From an uncultured Dehalococcoidia bacterium (GTDB taxonomy: Bacteria; Chloroflexota; Dehalococcoidia; Lucifugimonadales; Australimonadaceae): a stretch of DNA of 46,908 nucleotides. The position numbers were made by a program, and so were the translations under genes. The stretch's first letter is position 1; every line of letters starts with the position of its first letter. The stretch is from assembly GCA_937901475.1 (NCBI GenBank), contig CALGTL010000018.1:1-46908 (forward strand), written 5' to 3'. Below the pieces are notes generated by a model, which saw only the letters and a list, made by a program, of their open reading frames with translations, had not been told where the DNA came from and made no database searches. Below are positions 24,013-32,837 of the stretch, one piece after another.

Positions 24013-24597
24013 TTGTGCTTATTCACATTTAAACGAGCTCCGAAGCATTCCACTTGGCCAGAGGCGATGGAAGCAATGGGTCGCAATAGCGAGCGTTTCG
24101 AACAGCAGCTCGACACTGTCACGACGGGAGAAGTCGCAGTGCTCGTGCGACCCACAGAAGACCAATCGCACACGCAAACCAAGGCAGAATTAGAGCGAGC
24201 CCTCACGGGCATGGACCGCGCACGTTACCACTTCGATGTAACTGTCGATGAGATGGGCCACGGTTGGGTAATCCTCAAGGGCGAACACTTGCCAGAACTT
24301 TCGCAAGGAGTCGCATCTATGGGCGACATTTTCGCGGAGGCAGGCTTGGGCGAGCGAGTGGTTGCAGCGGTGTTCCCTTTCCGCTGGCACGATTCAACCG
24401 CTCAGCAAGACCGCCGAATCTACTGGTTATACCAGCCTAGGATTCGGGGCTTCACTCCATTCGTCCCTGATGGTGACCTGAGTCACGAACGCCGCCACCA
24501 CGACCTAGAGGTCAGAATGGAGGCTGCTATTCGGCGTGATCTCCCAACGGAGCGAAAGACTTCGGAGTGGTTTCCGATTTGGGGTATGCCGGTCTAA
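24013..24597 (+). CDS. pspAB: PspA-associated protein PspAB homologue
   Basis: The 194-residue protein has no transmembrane segment. Its C-terminal part (LEVRMEAAIRRDL, then SEWFPIWGMPV) and the central YWLYQPRIRGFTPFVP closely resemble actinobacterial PspAB proteins (which end WFPVWGAP), known from phage-shock/PspA loci and often found beside htpX. Here too it directly follows htpX. Its biochemical role is unknown; membrane-stress response is inferred. The start is TTG at 24013, with AAGG ten bases upstream across the htpX stop. Its stop overlaps that of the convergent small membrane protein. Confidence 0.72.
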   Translation: MCLFTFKRAPKHSTWPEAMEAMGRNSERFEQQLDTVTTGEVAVLVRPTEDQSHTQTKAELERALTGMDRARYHFDVTVDEMGHGWVILKGEHLPELSQGVASMGDIFAEAGLGERVVAAVFPFRWHDSTAQQDRRIYWLYQPRIRGFTPFVPDGDLSHERRHHDLEVRMEAAIRRDLPTERKTSEWFPIWGMPV

Positions 24598-24788
24598 CCA
24601 AGGTCTTGAGGACGATTACGGATGAGTACTTGGTAAGCCCAGACAAGCAAGGCTATATCGAATGCCCCGAGCAATAGCAGTCCTATCCACAGGTTCAGAT
24701 TTAGAATTAGAACGAGCGCTATAACAACTAGTGCTATAACGGCCAGGCCTCCTAGCAGCAACGCACCTATACGAGTCGTACGATCCAT
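24594..24788 (-). CDS. Small two-helix membrane protein
   Basis: I do not recognise this 64-residue protein. It has two hydrophobic helices (about 7-29 and 32-54) and a short polar tail. AGGGGA lies about six bases before the ATG at 24788, which supports a real gene. It shares overlapping stop codons (CTAA) with pspAB and is divergent from copA, so a membrane-stress or copper context is possible but unproven. Confidence 0.6.
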   Translation of the reverse strand: MDRTTRIGALLLGGLAVIALVVIALVLILNLNLWIGLLLLGAFDIALLVWAYQVLIRNRPQDLG

Positions 24789-24865
24789 TCAATTCCCCTG
24801 AGCACTTGACTCGCACCAGTATAAATGCCGACGGTTAACTACGATCTGAATTATCACTCTGAATG

Positions 24866-24936
24866 CTCGCTGATCACTTGCGGTCCGGCGTGATGAAAAA
24901 GGGGGAAAAGGATGCGAAGGCCAAGTGATCAGCGAG
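24866..24936. repeat. 15-bp perfect inverted repeat flanking the copA ribosome site and start codon
   Basis: CTCGCTGATCACTTG (24866-24880) and CAAGTGATCAGCGAG (24922-24936) are exact reverse complements, 41 bases apart. The copA ribosome site and ATG (24912) lie between them, and the right arm covers codons 4-9. It could be a paired operator (each arm contains TGATCA) or an mRNA hairpin presenting the start. Confidence 0.85.
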
Positions 24937-27494
24937 TTACTAGATCCCTACGAAGCCGCGAACCGGTAATCGTGACAATCGGCACTGAGCAATCCAAACC
25001 GAAAGGAGAGGAAAAGCGGAACAACATTATCTTGCCCATTGAGGGAATGACTTGCGCAGCTTGCGTATCCACAGTCACTAGCGCGATTGAGCATGTGCCA
25101 GGTGTGCGCCAAGTCATGGTCAATCTCGCGACCGAAACGGCATCCGTTCAATACGACCCATCGGAGGCCAACGCGATTGAACTGACCAAAGCGGTCACTA
25201 GTTCCGGCTATAGCACCGCAACAGAGACCGCTACCGTTGCGGTCAACGGGCTGACTGATGCAAGTACTGCTAGGCTCATCGAGGCAGCGCTCAGCGAGCT
25301 TACAGGCGTACTTGATGTGACGGCAAATCCCGCAACCGAGCAAGCGCAAGTCACTTTCATACCTGGTGCCGTTGCGCCTTCGAATCTCCGTAACGCTCTT
25401 AATTTAGCAGGCTACAAGTCAGGAGAGATTGCTAGCGCTGATGCTCTAGCGTTAGCAATGGATCGCCTAGCACGCAGCGCAGAGATACGGACTCTCCGGC
25501 GCAAGGTCATCGTCAGTGCCGTCGCAAGCTCCCTCATCATGGTGCTCATGTTCGTCCCTGCCATCGGCCGTCAAATTGGAATGACCGGGGTCAACATCGC
25601 CGCGCTCGCACTTGCCACTCCCGTCCAGTTCTGGTCTGGATGGCAGTTCTACACGAGTGCAATTGCAGCGGGTCGGCACCGAGCATCCAATATGAATACC
25701 CTTATCGCGCTTGGCACGAGCGTGGCTTATGGATACAGCCTGCTCGTAACTATATTCGGGGGTCTAGTAGAGGGCGAAGAGCCCACTTATTTCGACACCT
25801 CCGCGATGATTATCGGTATCATCCTCATCGGTCGTCTTTTGGAGGCACACGCTAAAAGCAACGCGTCAGAGGCGATACGCGGGCTTATGGCGATGCAACC
25901 ACGCACGGCGCACGTTCTTCGCGGACGCGAGGTTGTCGATGTGCCCGTCACCGACGTAGTACCAGGTGATCAAGTAATCATCCGCCCAGGCGAGCGAGTT
26001 GTGGTAGATGGGGAGGTGGTCGATGGTGTGTCATCAATCGACGAATCCATGCTCAGCGGCGAGAGCCTTCCCGTGGAAAAGCATATCGGCGGGGTAGTAT
26101 TCGGCGGCACTCTCAACCAGACGGGCAGCCTGACAGTCCGCGCAACGAAGGTTGGTAACGCGACCACGTTGGCCCAAATTGTGCGTATGGTTCAAGAATC
26201 TCAGGGTTCCAAGGCACCCATCCAGCGCCTTGCGGATACAGTGGCCTCGTACTTCGTTCCGGTTGTGTTAGTGATAGCCGCGCTGACGTTCATTCTCTGG
26301 AGTGCCATGGGGCCTCATCCCTCATTCAACCTTGCGATGCTCAACGCGGTCGCAGTGCTCATTATCGCTTGTCCGTGCGCTCTCGGCCTGGCGACGCCAA
26401 CAGCAGTTATGGTCGGCACGAGCGCAGGTGCGCACCGAGGAATTCTGGTGCGCGGGGCCCAAGCGTTAGAGCAGGCTCACAAGTTAAACATTGTCGTATT
26501 CGATAAGACGGGAACGCTCACTTTAGGGGAGCCGCAGGTAAGCGATATTTTCACAATCGGCGAGTCCGAAGAAGAGATCCTACGCATTGCGGCAGCGGTC
26601 GAGCAGTTCAGTGAACATCCACTCGGAGCGGCCATCGTAGCCAGCGGTAAAGAACGCGGGGTCACTCTGCCAAAGGCCACAGACTTCCAGTCAGTGCCAG
26701 GCTTGGGCGTCCGCGCTCAGGTGGATGGAGAGTCAATCACCGTCGGCAGTATGAAGCTTGCAGCGCAGGCCCATGTTGAGATGACTGGCCCTGCCGAAAG
26801 TGCCGCAAGAGCACTAGCATCACAAGGCAAAACTCCAGTGATTGTCCTACGTGGATTGGCGCTCGTCGGTGTGCTCGCGGTCGCTGATAAGGTCCGTGCC
26901 GAGTCAAGAGAAGCAGTTTCCCAATTACAGGCACTTGGCATCGAGGTGGTCATGCTCACAGGCGATGGTAAAGCGACCGCTAGAGCCATCGCATCAGACT
27001 TACGCATAGACCACGTGATTGCGGAGGTTATGCCGTCACAAAAAGCGGAAGCTATTATCCAATTGCAGGGAAAAGGCAAGCGCGTAGCCATGGTTGGCGA
27101 CGGAGTCAACGACGCCCCAGCACTCGCTGTTGCTGACGTTGGTATTGCCATCGGCACGGGCGCTGATCTAGCTCTGGAAACGGCTGACCTGGCCCTCATG
27201 CACGCGGATGTTCGTGGGGTGGCGACGTCTATTGCGCTCTCCAAAGCGACGATGCGCGTAATCCGGCAAAATCTGATGTGGTCCTTCGGTTACAACGCGA
27301 TGCTCATACCAGTCGCAGCCGGAGGTCTTTATTTGGTTTTCGGTCAGAATGGTGTGCCCGAATCGCTCAGATGGGCTCTTGGTGACAGCGGGTTTTTGAA
27401 CCCGCTGCTAGCGGCGGTAGCAATGGCGATGAGTTCGGTGTCGGTTGTTAGCAATAGTTTGCGGCTGCGCCGGTGGGGCAAGCAGGCCACATAG
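24912..27494 (+). CDS. copA: Copper-exporting P1B-type ATPase
   Basis: This membrane ATPase exports Cu(I). The 860-residue protein has an N-terminal metal-binding domain with GMTCAACV (45-52). A second heavy-metal-domain fold has lost its CxxC ([12 protein letters not shown]). Eight membrane segments are expected, with the transport motif CPC at 487-489. The phosphorylation site DKTGT begins at D531, followed by SEHPLG and GDGVND at 729-734. CPC with HP and the C-terminal [11 protein letters not shown] and [15 protein letters not shown] identify a Cu(I) pump. AGGGGG is six bases before the ATG at 24912, though GTG at 24972 cannot be excluded. A YHS-domain gene follows 58 bases later. The start lies inside an inverted repeat. 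Confidence 0.94.
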   Translation: MRRPSDQRVTRSLRSREPVIVTIGTEQSKPKGEEKRNNIILPIEGMTCAACVSTVTSAIEHVPGVRQVMVNLATETASVQYDPSEANAIELTKAVTSSGYSTATETATVAVNGLTDASTARLIEAALSELTGVLDVTANPATEQAQVTFIPGAVAPSNLRNALNLAGYKSGEIASADALALAMDRLARSAEIRTLRRKVIVSAVASSLIMVLMFVPAIGRQIGMTGVNIAALALATPVQFWSGWQFYTSAIAAGRHRASNMNTLIALGTSVAYGYSLLVTIFGGLVEGEEPTYFDTSAMIIGIILIGRLLEAHAKSNASEAIRGLMAMQPRTAHVLRGREVVDVPVTDVVPGDQVIIRPGERVVVDGEVVDGVSSIDESMLSGESLPVEKHIGGVVFGGTLNQTGSLTVRATKVGNATTLAQIVRMVQESQGSKAPIQRLADTVASYFVPVVLVIAALTFILWSAMGPHPSFNLAMLNAVAVLIIACPCALGLATPTAVMVGTSAGAHRGILVRGAQALEQAHKLNIVVFDKTGTLTLGEPQVSDIFTIGESEEEILRIAAAVEQFSEHPLGAAIVASGKERGVTLPKATDFQSVPGLGVRAQVDGESITVGSMKLAAQAHVEMTGPAESAARALASQGKTPVIVLRGLALVGVLAVADKVRAESREAVSQLQALGIEVVMLTGDGKATARAIASDLRIDHVIAEVMPSQKAEAIIQLQGKGKRVAMVGDGVNDAPALAVADVGIAIGTGADLALETADLALMHADVRGVATSIALSKATMRVIRQNLMWSFGYNAMLIPVAAGGLYLVFGQNGVPESLRWALGDSGFLNPLLAAVAMAMSSVSVVSNSLRLRRWGKQAT

Positions 27495-27552
27495 AAAGCA
27501 TAAGCGAGGACAGAGGATCGCGATTCCAGATAAGTACGGATAAGGAGTATCG

Positions 27553-27810
27553 ATGACGCAGTTGGACATAATATTCGGTAAAGCAGGAGACACCGCAATC
27601 GACCCGGTTTGCAAGATGACGGTACCGAGGGTCAACCCTAACGGCGGCACGGCGGATCATGAGGGTGAGACATATTATTTCTGTGGTCCTGGCTGTCGAG
27701 TGGCCTTCGTCACGCGGCCGGCCACGTTCCTCGCAAATGACGCAGCTGAAATGGGTCACATGGATGACAAAGAGTGCGCCGATCACGCAGGCCCAGACAC
27801 GTCAGTCTGA
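27553..27810 (+). CDS. YHS-domain metal-binding protein
   Basis: The 85-residue protein is essentially one YHS domain: DPVCKMTV (about 17-24), then HEGETYYFCGPGCRVAF and PATFL. YHS domains occur alone or on copper ATPases and are thought to bind metal. A polar, His-rich tail (MGHMDDKECADHAG) could also bind metal. AAGGAG lies five bases before the ATG. It sits directly behind copA and is probably co-transcribed, acting as a small cytosolic copper carrier or sensor, by inference. Confidence 0.85.
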   Translation: MTQLDIIFGKAGDTAIDPVCKMTVPRVNPNGGTADHEGETYYFCGPGCRVAFVTRPATFLANDAAEMGHMDDKECADHAGPDTSV

Positions 27811-27934
27811 TTCCTGTGAGAACCACAACATAAAAAGAGCGACGGCCGCTGACAGGGAGTATACGAGCCCTATTTCCTGCTTCTGCAGTACCGATTGCCA
27901 TGAGAAGGTGAGAACCGAGGCAGGGAAACGGATG
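27809..27934 (+). pseudogene. Relic of a second YHS domain in the +1 frame
   Basis: Just after the YHS stop, the +1 frame reads DSCENHNIKRATAADREY, then SCFCSTDCHEKVRTEAGKRM. FCSTDCHEK is a strong YHS signature (compare FCGPGC in the intact gene), and the spacing to the upstream Cys fits the domain. The usual aromatic run before FC is degraded, and no start or ribosome site of its own is visible. It is best read as the frameshifted remains of a tandem YHS protein. Confidence 0.55.
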
Positions 27935-28061
27935 GTCAGCGTCAGCGTTAATTGGCACTCGACCCACCAACGCCGGAGTGATGACGGACGTCACTGATGA
28001 ATTATGAATACCTGCAATGCTGACATAGTAGGCTGGTGCTGCTTGGTTTGCTCCTCTAGCG

Positions 28062-29840
28062 CTACCTGGCAGCCTGGCGACCATCCATGCGGGCTATCCG
28101 GATATCGATTACGGCGGCCTGGCCGGCATGAACACGCTCTAGCCCGCGCCTGATGGCATCTTCAATTTCAGCTGGGTCTTCGACTGTTTCTCCGTACCCG
28201 CGACATGCCTGAACGAGAACCGCGTAGTCGGGTGATGGGTCGATAGACGTTCCGAGGAAGTCGTTGTTGGTCTTACCCACCCCACCCGGGTAAGCGCGGG
28301 CCCAGCTGTTGACTGTGGCCATGTGCTGAGAGTTGTTGTAGATGATGGTCAAAAACGGAGTGTTGTACTTCTCCGCTGCCCAGAACGCTGACGTTGGACG
28401 AGCGAACACGAACGAGCCATCGCCCTCTAGCGCAATCACATCGCGGTCAGGATTAGCCAGTTTCGCGCCAACCGAGGCACCGAGCCCCCAGCCCAGGCTC
28501 GATCCACCCGCCGTGAATACGGAGCCTGGCACTTTACGGTCCGACATCGCAATCCACGGCCAACCACCGGACATCCCTTCATTCATGACAATGGCATCTT
28601 CCGGAATAACCTGCTCTAGGCAGTAGGCAGCCCAGAGTGGGTGAATCGGGCGGTCTTCCTTGTGCAGGATGGCTGCTTGCTTGAGGCGTGCACGCTCCTT
28701 GATGGTGTTGGCCGTATAGGCCTCGACCCGCTTAGACGCGCGGGCTTTATCGTCACTACTCAGCCGCGCTTTCAGAGCTACAAGTAGCGCAGGTAGGGCC
28801 ACTTTCGACGACGCGTGCATCATTAAATCAGCGGGGTAAGACCACATGGGGATAGAGTCTTTGGTCGGGTCAATGTCTATCCAGGCGACCTTCGCAGCAG
28901 GTTCCAGCGTTTCTTGGTCAGGTATCCATGGGTTATCGTGATCAATGACAAGGATGACATCGGCCTCTTTAACGCTGGGGGCATCACACGTCTGGGCGTT
29001 GAGCGGGTGCTGAGTCGGGAAATTAAGGCGTGTGCCGATGGCCCCCTGCACCGGCGCACCGGTGATTTCAGCTATCTCCGTGAGAACAGGCACTGTCTCT
29101 TTGTAGCGGCCCGAAGAGCCCGTGATGATCAGTGGTTTCTCTGCGCCAGCAAGCCAGTCTGCCAGCAATGTAATCGAGCCAGGATCGGCTGCTGGTGCGA
29201 TAGGTTGACCATGACGCCCAGCAGACGGCAATTGCAATTCAGTCATCTCTTGGATGAGTAGCTCGCGAGGCAGCGTCATGTATACGGGGCCAGCGGGCTC
29301 TGCTTGAGCGACCTGGTGTGCCTTCTGCATCACCCAATTGAGGCTCTCCAAGCTGCGAAGCTCGTAGTCCCATTTTGTGAAGTTACGCACAATTCCACCT
29401 TGATCAGACTGCTCTTGAATCCAATGGATGTTCATGTCTTTTCCACCAGCGGTGCCACCGCCAATCGTGGACGGCGCACGCCCGGCAAAAACCATAATGG
29501 CCGCATGGTCACGCTGCGCATCGTGCCAGGCACCGCCGATATTGATAGTGCCAGCATCCACGTGTACAAGCACCGCTTGCGCGCGCCCGGTGCTCTGGTA
29601 ATAGCCATGGGCCGCAAACATCGCCGTCGTCTCATCAATGCACAGAATGACCTTAGGAACGGTGCGCTCCTGTTCCATCATGCGTTGAGTGGCTTCTAGG
29701 ATGGGGAACACGTCGGTGCCTGAATTGAGGAAAATGTACTCAACACCGTTGTTGTTGAGCATTTCAACGAACGCTTCAGCTCCATCTTCGACTGGAATCG
29801 ATAGTAACCTGCGCTCTGTTCTCACGTTCATGATTGCCAT
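28062..29840 (-). CDS. Thiamine pyrophosphate enzyme, acetolactate synthase-like
   Basis: The 592-residue cytosolic protein has the three-domain layout of TPP-dependent decarboxylases and carboligases. The N-terminal Pyr domain has the catalytic Glu (E70 in LCIDETTAMFAAHGYY). A central domain is near 200-340. The PP domain has the TPP-Mg motif GDGS at 473-476 with NN at 502-503, exactly the GDG-x26-NN form. It lacks the features of a true biosynthetic IlvB in context (no ilvN or ilvC). The ATG at 29840 has GGAG seven bases upstream. It is the last gene of a cassette with two SDRs and two DinB proteins. A 2-oxoacid decarboxylase or carboligase of a catabolic route is inferred; the substrate is unknown. 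Confidence 0.85.
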   Translation of the reverse strand: MAIMNVRTERRLLSIPVEDGAEAFVEMLNNNGVEYIFLNSGTDVFPILEATQRMMEQERTVPKVILCIDETTAMFAAHGYYQSTGRAQAVLVHVDAGTINIGGAWHDAQRDHAAIMVFAGRAPSTIGGGTAGGKDMNIHWIQEQSDQGGIVRNFTKWDYELRSLESLNWVMQKAHQVAQAEPAGPVYMTLPRELLIQEMTELQLPSAGRHGQPIAPAADPGSITLLADWLAGAEKPLIITGSSGRYKETVPVLTEIAEITGAPVQGAIGTRLNFPTQHPLNAQTCDAPSVKEADVILVIDHDNPWIPDQETLEPAAKVAWIDIDPTKDSIPMWSYPADLMMHASSKVALPALLVALKARLSSDDKARASKRVEAYTANTIKERARLKQAAILHKEDRPIHPLWAAYCLEQVIPEDAIVMNEGMSGGWPWIAMSDRKVPGSVFTAGGSSLGWGLGASVGAKLANPDRDVIALEGDGSFVFARPTSAFWAAEKYNTPFLTIIYNNSQHMATVNSWARAYPGGVGKTNNDFLGTSIDPSPDYAVLVQACRGYGETVEDPAEIEDAIRRGLERVHAGQAAVIDIRIARMDGRQAAR

Positions 29841-29957
29841 CTTTAGTCTCCCTTTGCTTCAGTTCCGGGTTGACTACCTACTGTTCCCTATCGGTCGGGT
29901 CGGTAGATTCGTGCGAGGTGCGTCATAAAGTGGGGGCAAGGATTGCCGGACCATGGC

Positions 29958-30030
29958 GCGTTCGTGAGCGGACAGACGCTCCCTGCTACTCGCCGCCGGT
30001 GACAGGGAGCGTCTGTCCGCTCACGAACGC
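29958..30030. repeat. Perfect 28-bp inverted repeat around an SDR stop codon
   Basis: The arm 29958-29985 is the exact reverse complement of 30003-30030, with a 17-base loop. On the minus strand the first arm encodes the last residues of the SDR before the loop, the loop ends with the stop codon, and the second arm lies immediately after it. No T-run follows, so it is not a typical terminator. Confidence 0.95.
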
Positions 30031-30771
30031 TGCTGCGTCGGATGCAAAAAATACGGCGACTCCGCCGATATCACTCGCATTACCCACACGACCTACAGGT
30101 ATGCGATCTAGGGCCGTTGCCATTTCAGGGCGCACCGTCCCCGCTGGACGCGGAGTGTCTATGGTGCCAGGTGCTATGCAATTAACGCGCACCTCCGGGC
30201 CCCATTGTGCTGCCATCCGAGCAGTGAGCGCATGCACGGCAGCTTTCGCTGCTCCGTAGGTGGCGAGATCGCCCGGCCCTTTCTGCACGTGTAGGCCCGC
30301 ACTCGACCCCGTGTTGATGATTGCACCAGCGCCAATCTTCTTCATGTACGGAACCACGGCCTTGGCACAAAGGAATGCTGTCTTCACATTTGCATCAAAC
30401 GCTGTCATGAAATCCTGCTCATCGAGTTCCAAAAGCGGGGCGCGGCTGAACTGAGGCATCTCCGGGTTGCGGCTATAGGTGCCACCGGCAACGTTGACGA
30501 GCACATCAATTCGGCCAAAACGATCCAGCGTTTGCTCAACCATCGTATCTACGTCGGCAGCCTTCGCGACGTTAGCGGCTACGCCGAGCGTTTGCGCACC
30601 AAGTGCCTCAATCTCAGCCACGGCGGGCGCAATGCTCTCTGCGGGCACACCCACAATGACGATGTTTGCGCCAACCTCGGCGAATGCACGCGCGCAGCCC
30701 ATCCCGATGCCGCCACTGCCTCCTGTGATAATGACGGTGCGGCCTTCCAGTGAGAATCTTGAGAAGTCCAT
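29986..30771 (-). CDS. Short-chain dehydrogenase/reductase (SDR)
   Basis: The 261-residue NAD(P)-dependent oxidoreductase has the cofactor loop TGGSGGIG (16-23), NVAGG, the active-site Ser in NTGSSAG and the YxxxK pair in ATYGAAKAAVHAL, then VNCIAPGTIDTPR and a C-terminal GQTLPVTGGE. It is about 40% alike by eye to the next gene upstream, so both probably arose by duplication and may act on related alcohols or ketones. The gap to the upstream SDR is 30 bases. Its last codons lie in a perfect 28-bp inverted repeat. Confidence 0.9.
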   Translation of the reverse strand: MDFSRFSLEGRTVIITGGSGGIGMGCARAFAEVGANIVIVGVPAESIAPAVAEIEALGAQTLGVAANVAKAADVDTMVEQTLDRFGRIDVLVNVAGGTYSRNPEMPQFSRAPLLELDEQDFMTAFDANVKTAFLCAKAVVPYMKKIGAGAIINTGSSAGLHVQKGPGDLATYGAAKAAVHALTARMAAQWGPEVRVNCIAPGTIDTPRPAGTVRPEMATALDRIPVGRVGNASDIGGVAVFFASDAAAFVSGQTLPVTGGE

Positions 30772-30801
30772 GGTTACTCCTTCTTAGTAGTCGAGTTCAT
30801 C

Positions 30802-31602
30802 CTAGTTTCCGCCATTGAGATCTAGGTATGAAGCATTGAAGAACGCGCCTGCATCGGACGCGATATAGATAGCTGCTGCCGCAATGTCCTCTGGCGTACC
30901 AAAGCGACCAATCTGGATCTCTGCCAGCGATTTAGCACGTCGCTCAGGCGTCTCCGTTCGCACGCGCCGCGGCGTGAGGAAATGGCCAGCATTAATGCAG
31001 TTCACACGGACGTTAGGCTCCCACTCTTTCGCCATATTGCGCGTCAGGTGCATGACGGCGGCCTTGGACATGTTGTAAACGCTCATCACTGGTTCAGGCG
31101 GGCGGTAGTCGCGCGCGCCTATGGATGACATGTTGATGACCACTCCCTTGCCACGCTCTAGCATGTGCGGGACGATTTCGTGACAGCAAACGAATACGGA
31201 CGCAACGTTGATGTTGAATGCCTCCATGAAATCGGCCTTTTCCAGATCTAGCAATCGACCCCGGCTGAACGTGGGGCCCTGGGAGCCACCAACAACGTTC
31301 ATCAGAATATCGATCTTGCCGAACCGCTCCAGCGCAGCATCACGCATACGTGCAACGGATTCGATGTCAGTAACGTCAGTAGAGAAGCCAAGCACCTGGC
31401 CCCCCTTGGTCTCAATCTCCGCGACAACACTGTCAATCTTCTCCTGAGTTCTCGCGGCAATCACGACACTGGCACCGGCGTCGACGAAGCCATGAGCAAT
31501 CATGCGTCCGATACCATCACTGCCGCCTGTGACGACCGCAACTCGCCCTTTGAGTGAAAAGAGGTCTAATGAAAATTGCGGGACTTCGTTCTGCGTTGTC
31601 AT
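30802..31602 (-). CDS. Short-chain dehydrogenase/reductase (SDR)
   Basis: The 266-residue oxidoreductase has TGGSDGIG (25-32), NVVGGSQGP, the active-site Ser in NMSSIGA, the catalytic YNMSKAAV, VNCINAGHFLTPRR and the terminal SYLDLNGGN. The adenine-loop residues AARTQEK near 50 suggest NADP may be preferred, but this is tentative. It is the third gene of the minus-strand cassette; a DinB-family gene ends 13 bases upstream and the second SDR follows. Substrate is unknown. Confidence 0.9.
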   Translation of the reverse strand: MTTQNEVPQFSLDLFSLKGRVAVVTGGSDGIGRMIAHGFVDAGASVVIAARTQEKIDSVVAEIETKGGQVLGFSTDVTDIESVARMRDAALERFGKIDILMNVVGGSQGPTFSRGRLLDLEKADFMEAFNINVASVFVCCHEIVPHMLERGKGVVINMSSIGARDYRPPEPVMSVYNMSKAAVMHLTRNMAKEWEPNVRVNCINAGHFLTPRRVRTETPERRAKSLAEIQIGRFGTPEDIAAAAIYIASDAGAFFNASYLDLNGGN

Positions 31603-31615
31603 TTATATCCTCCCT

Positions 31616-32131
31616 CTAATACCAGCCGTGCCCACGAATCAATCCACGTAGGTACGCGATTTGCCCAACATGCTGAATGTTGTCATTGAGGATTACCGCG
31701 AGCCGCGATGTAATCGGTTGCGCAGGTCTACCAGGAATAGTGGACTGCACCAAGCGCCCCATGTCTTCTTCAGGAAGGGCCTCAACAATCTCTAGGCTCT
31801 TCTCAGCGACCGCGTCAAAGTAGCCCACCAAAGTCTCATAATCCTTCGGGTCAAATAGATGAACTTCCTCTGGTGCGAATCGAGGGACTTCTCCATCCAT
31901 ACCGAAACGGGCTCCCCAGTCACCGGTTTCCCAGATCGGTGTATCCCCAACGATGCTCGCAGAGATGTTGTCCCGGGTGCGGGTCAGGTGCCACACCAAC
32001 CAGCCGATAGGGTTGCTCTCTTGGCCGGCCGGTTGTTTCTTCAATTCCTCAGTACTCAGATCGTCCAGCGCCCGATGCAGGTCGGCGTCAGATCGGCGAA
32101 TAGCATCAGCGTAAAGAGTTGTCGTGCTCAT
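31616..32131 (-). CDS. DinB-family protein (DUF664-like), first of a pair with its paralogue
   Basis: The 171-residue protein is a four-helix-bundle DinB/YfiT-like protein. Such proteins bind one metal through three histidines, and some are thiol-dependent S-transferases or isomerases. Visible candidates are H48 in IGWLVWHLTRTRD and H154 in NDNIQHVGQIAYLRG. It resembles the adjacent 175-residue protein along its whole length. It lies 13 bases upstream of an SDR in the same transcript, so a role in the cassette's pathway, not DNA damage, is likely. Confidence 0.85.
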   Translation of the reverse strand: MSTTTLYADAIRRSDADLHRALDDLSTEELKKQPAGQESNPIGWLVWHLTRTRDNISASIVGDTPIWETGDWGARFGMDGEVPRFAPEEVHLFDPKDYETLVGYFDAVAEKSLEIVEALPEEDMGRLVQSTIPGRPAQPITSRLAVILNDNIQHVGQIAYLRGLIRGHGWY

Positions 32132-32179
32132 GAAGCTCCTATCGTTCTTTTCCTAAGCGTATCTCGGCCCCTGGCGCCT

Positions 32180-32707
32180 CTAAACACTCATCCACCCGAA
32201 GCCTTCGAGGAGGCCGCGCGCGTACATCACTTGCCCCGCATGTTGCGTGTTGTCAGACATGATGCTCACTAAACGAACGCCTACGGTTGGCAACGGGCTG
32301 TATTGTGGCTCATTAATCTCAGCTTCGAGGTCCTCTGGGGACACCGTTGCAAGGTACCGCGTAGATTGTTCGAGCACGGCATCTGCATACCCGAGTGAGA
32401 GGGCACCGGAATCGACTTTGAGCGCCGCCACCTGCTCTAGCGTGTGGCCGGTGCCGGTCTCATGCTCGTCCTTAGCCATGCCGAACTTCTCATGCCAGCC
32501 ATCGGAAACCCACAATTGTGAAGTCTTAAGAAGATCCGAGATGTGGTGATCTTGAACACGACAAAGGTGCCATGCAAGCCAGGCCATCGAATTTGATTCA
32601 GGCGCCGGCTGCTTATTGAGCAGATCAACAGGGACTCCTTCTATCGCCCGGTGCAAGATGCGGTTCACCCTGCCCAACGAATCCGCTACCACCTCTGCTC
32701 CATTCAT
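32180..32707 (-). CDS. DinB-family protein, first gene of the cassette
   Basis: The 175-residue paralogue has the same framework: H47 in MAWLAWHLCRVQDHHISDLL and H156 in SDNTQHAGQVMYARGLLEGFGW. The extra HH after the first motif is not in its neighbour. It starts the five-gene minus-strand cassette, 48 bases before the second DinB gene. It is divergent from ybeY; no clear promoter could be assigned in the 130-bp gap. A metal-dependent transferase or isomerase using a low-molecular-weight thiol is possible from family knowledge. Confidence 0.85.
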   Translation of the reverse strand: MNGAEVVADSLGRVNRILHRAIEGVPVDLLNKQPAPESNSMAWLAWHLCRVQDHHISDLLKTSQLWVSDGWHEKFGMAKDEHETGTGHTLEQVAALKVDSGALSLGYADAVLEQSTRYLATVSPEDLEAEINEPQYSPLPTVGVRLVSIMSDNTQHAGQVMYARGLLEGFGWMSV

Positions 32708-32837
32708 GCCTGTCTCCTGTTCGCATGACCCTATGTTTCACGCGCAGCTTCTAATCTAGGGGCGGTATCGCACCATTCCTGCCAGCCGGCGCCATGATAG
32801 CGCACCCCCTCATGCTATGATGCCGGAAGGTGGCTCT

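Noticed and set aside
27659-27808. Coding frame overlapping the YHS gene in +1
   Set aside because: This upstream part has no similarity to any domain; only the stretch after 27809 looks YHS-derived.
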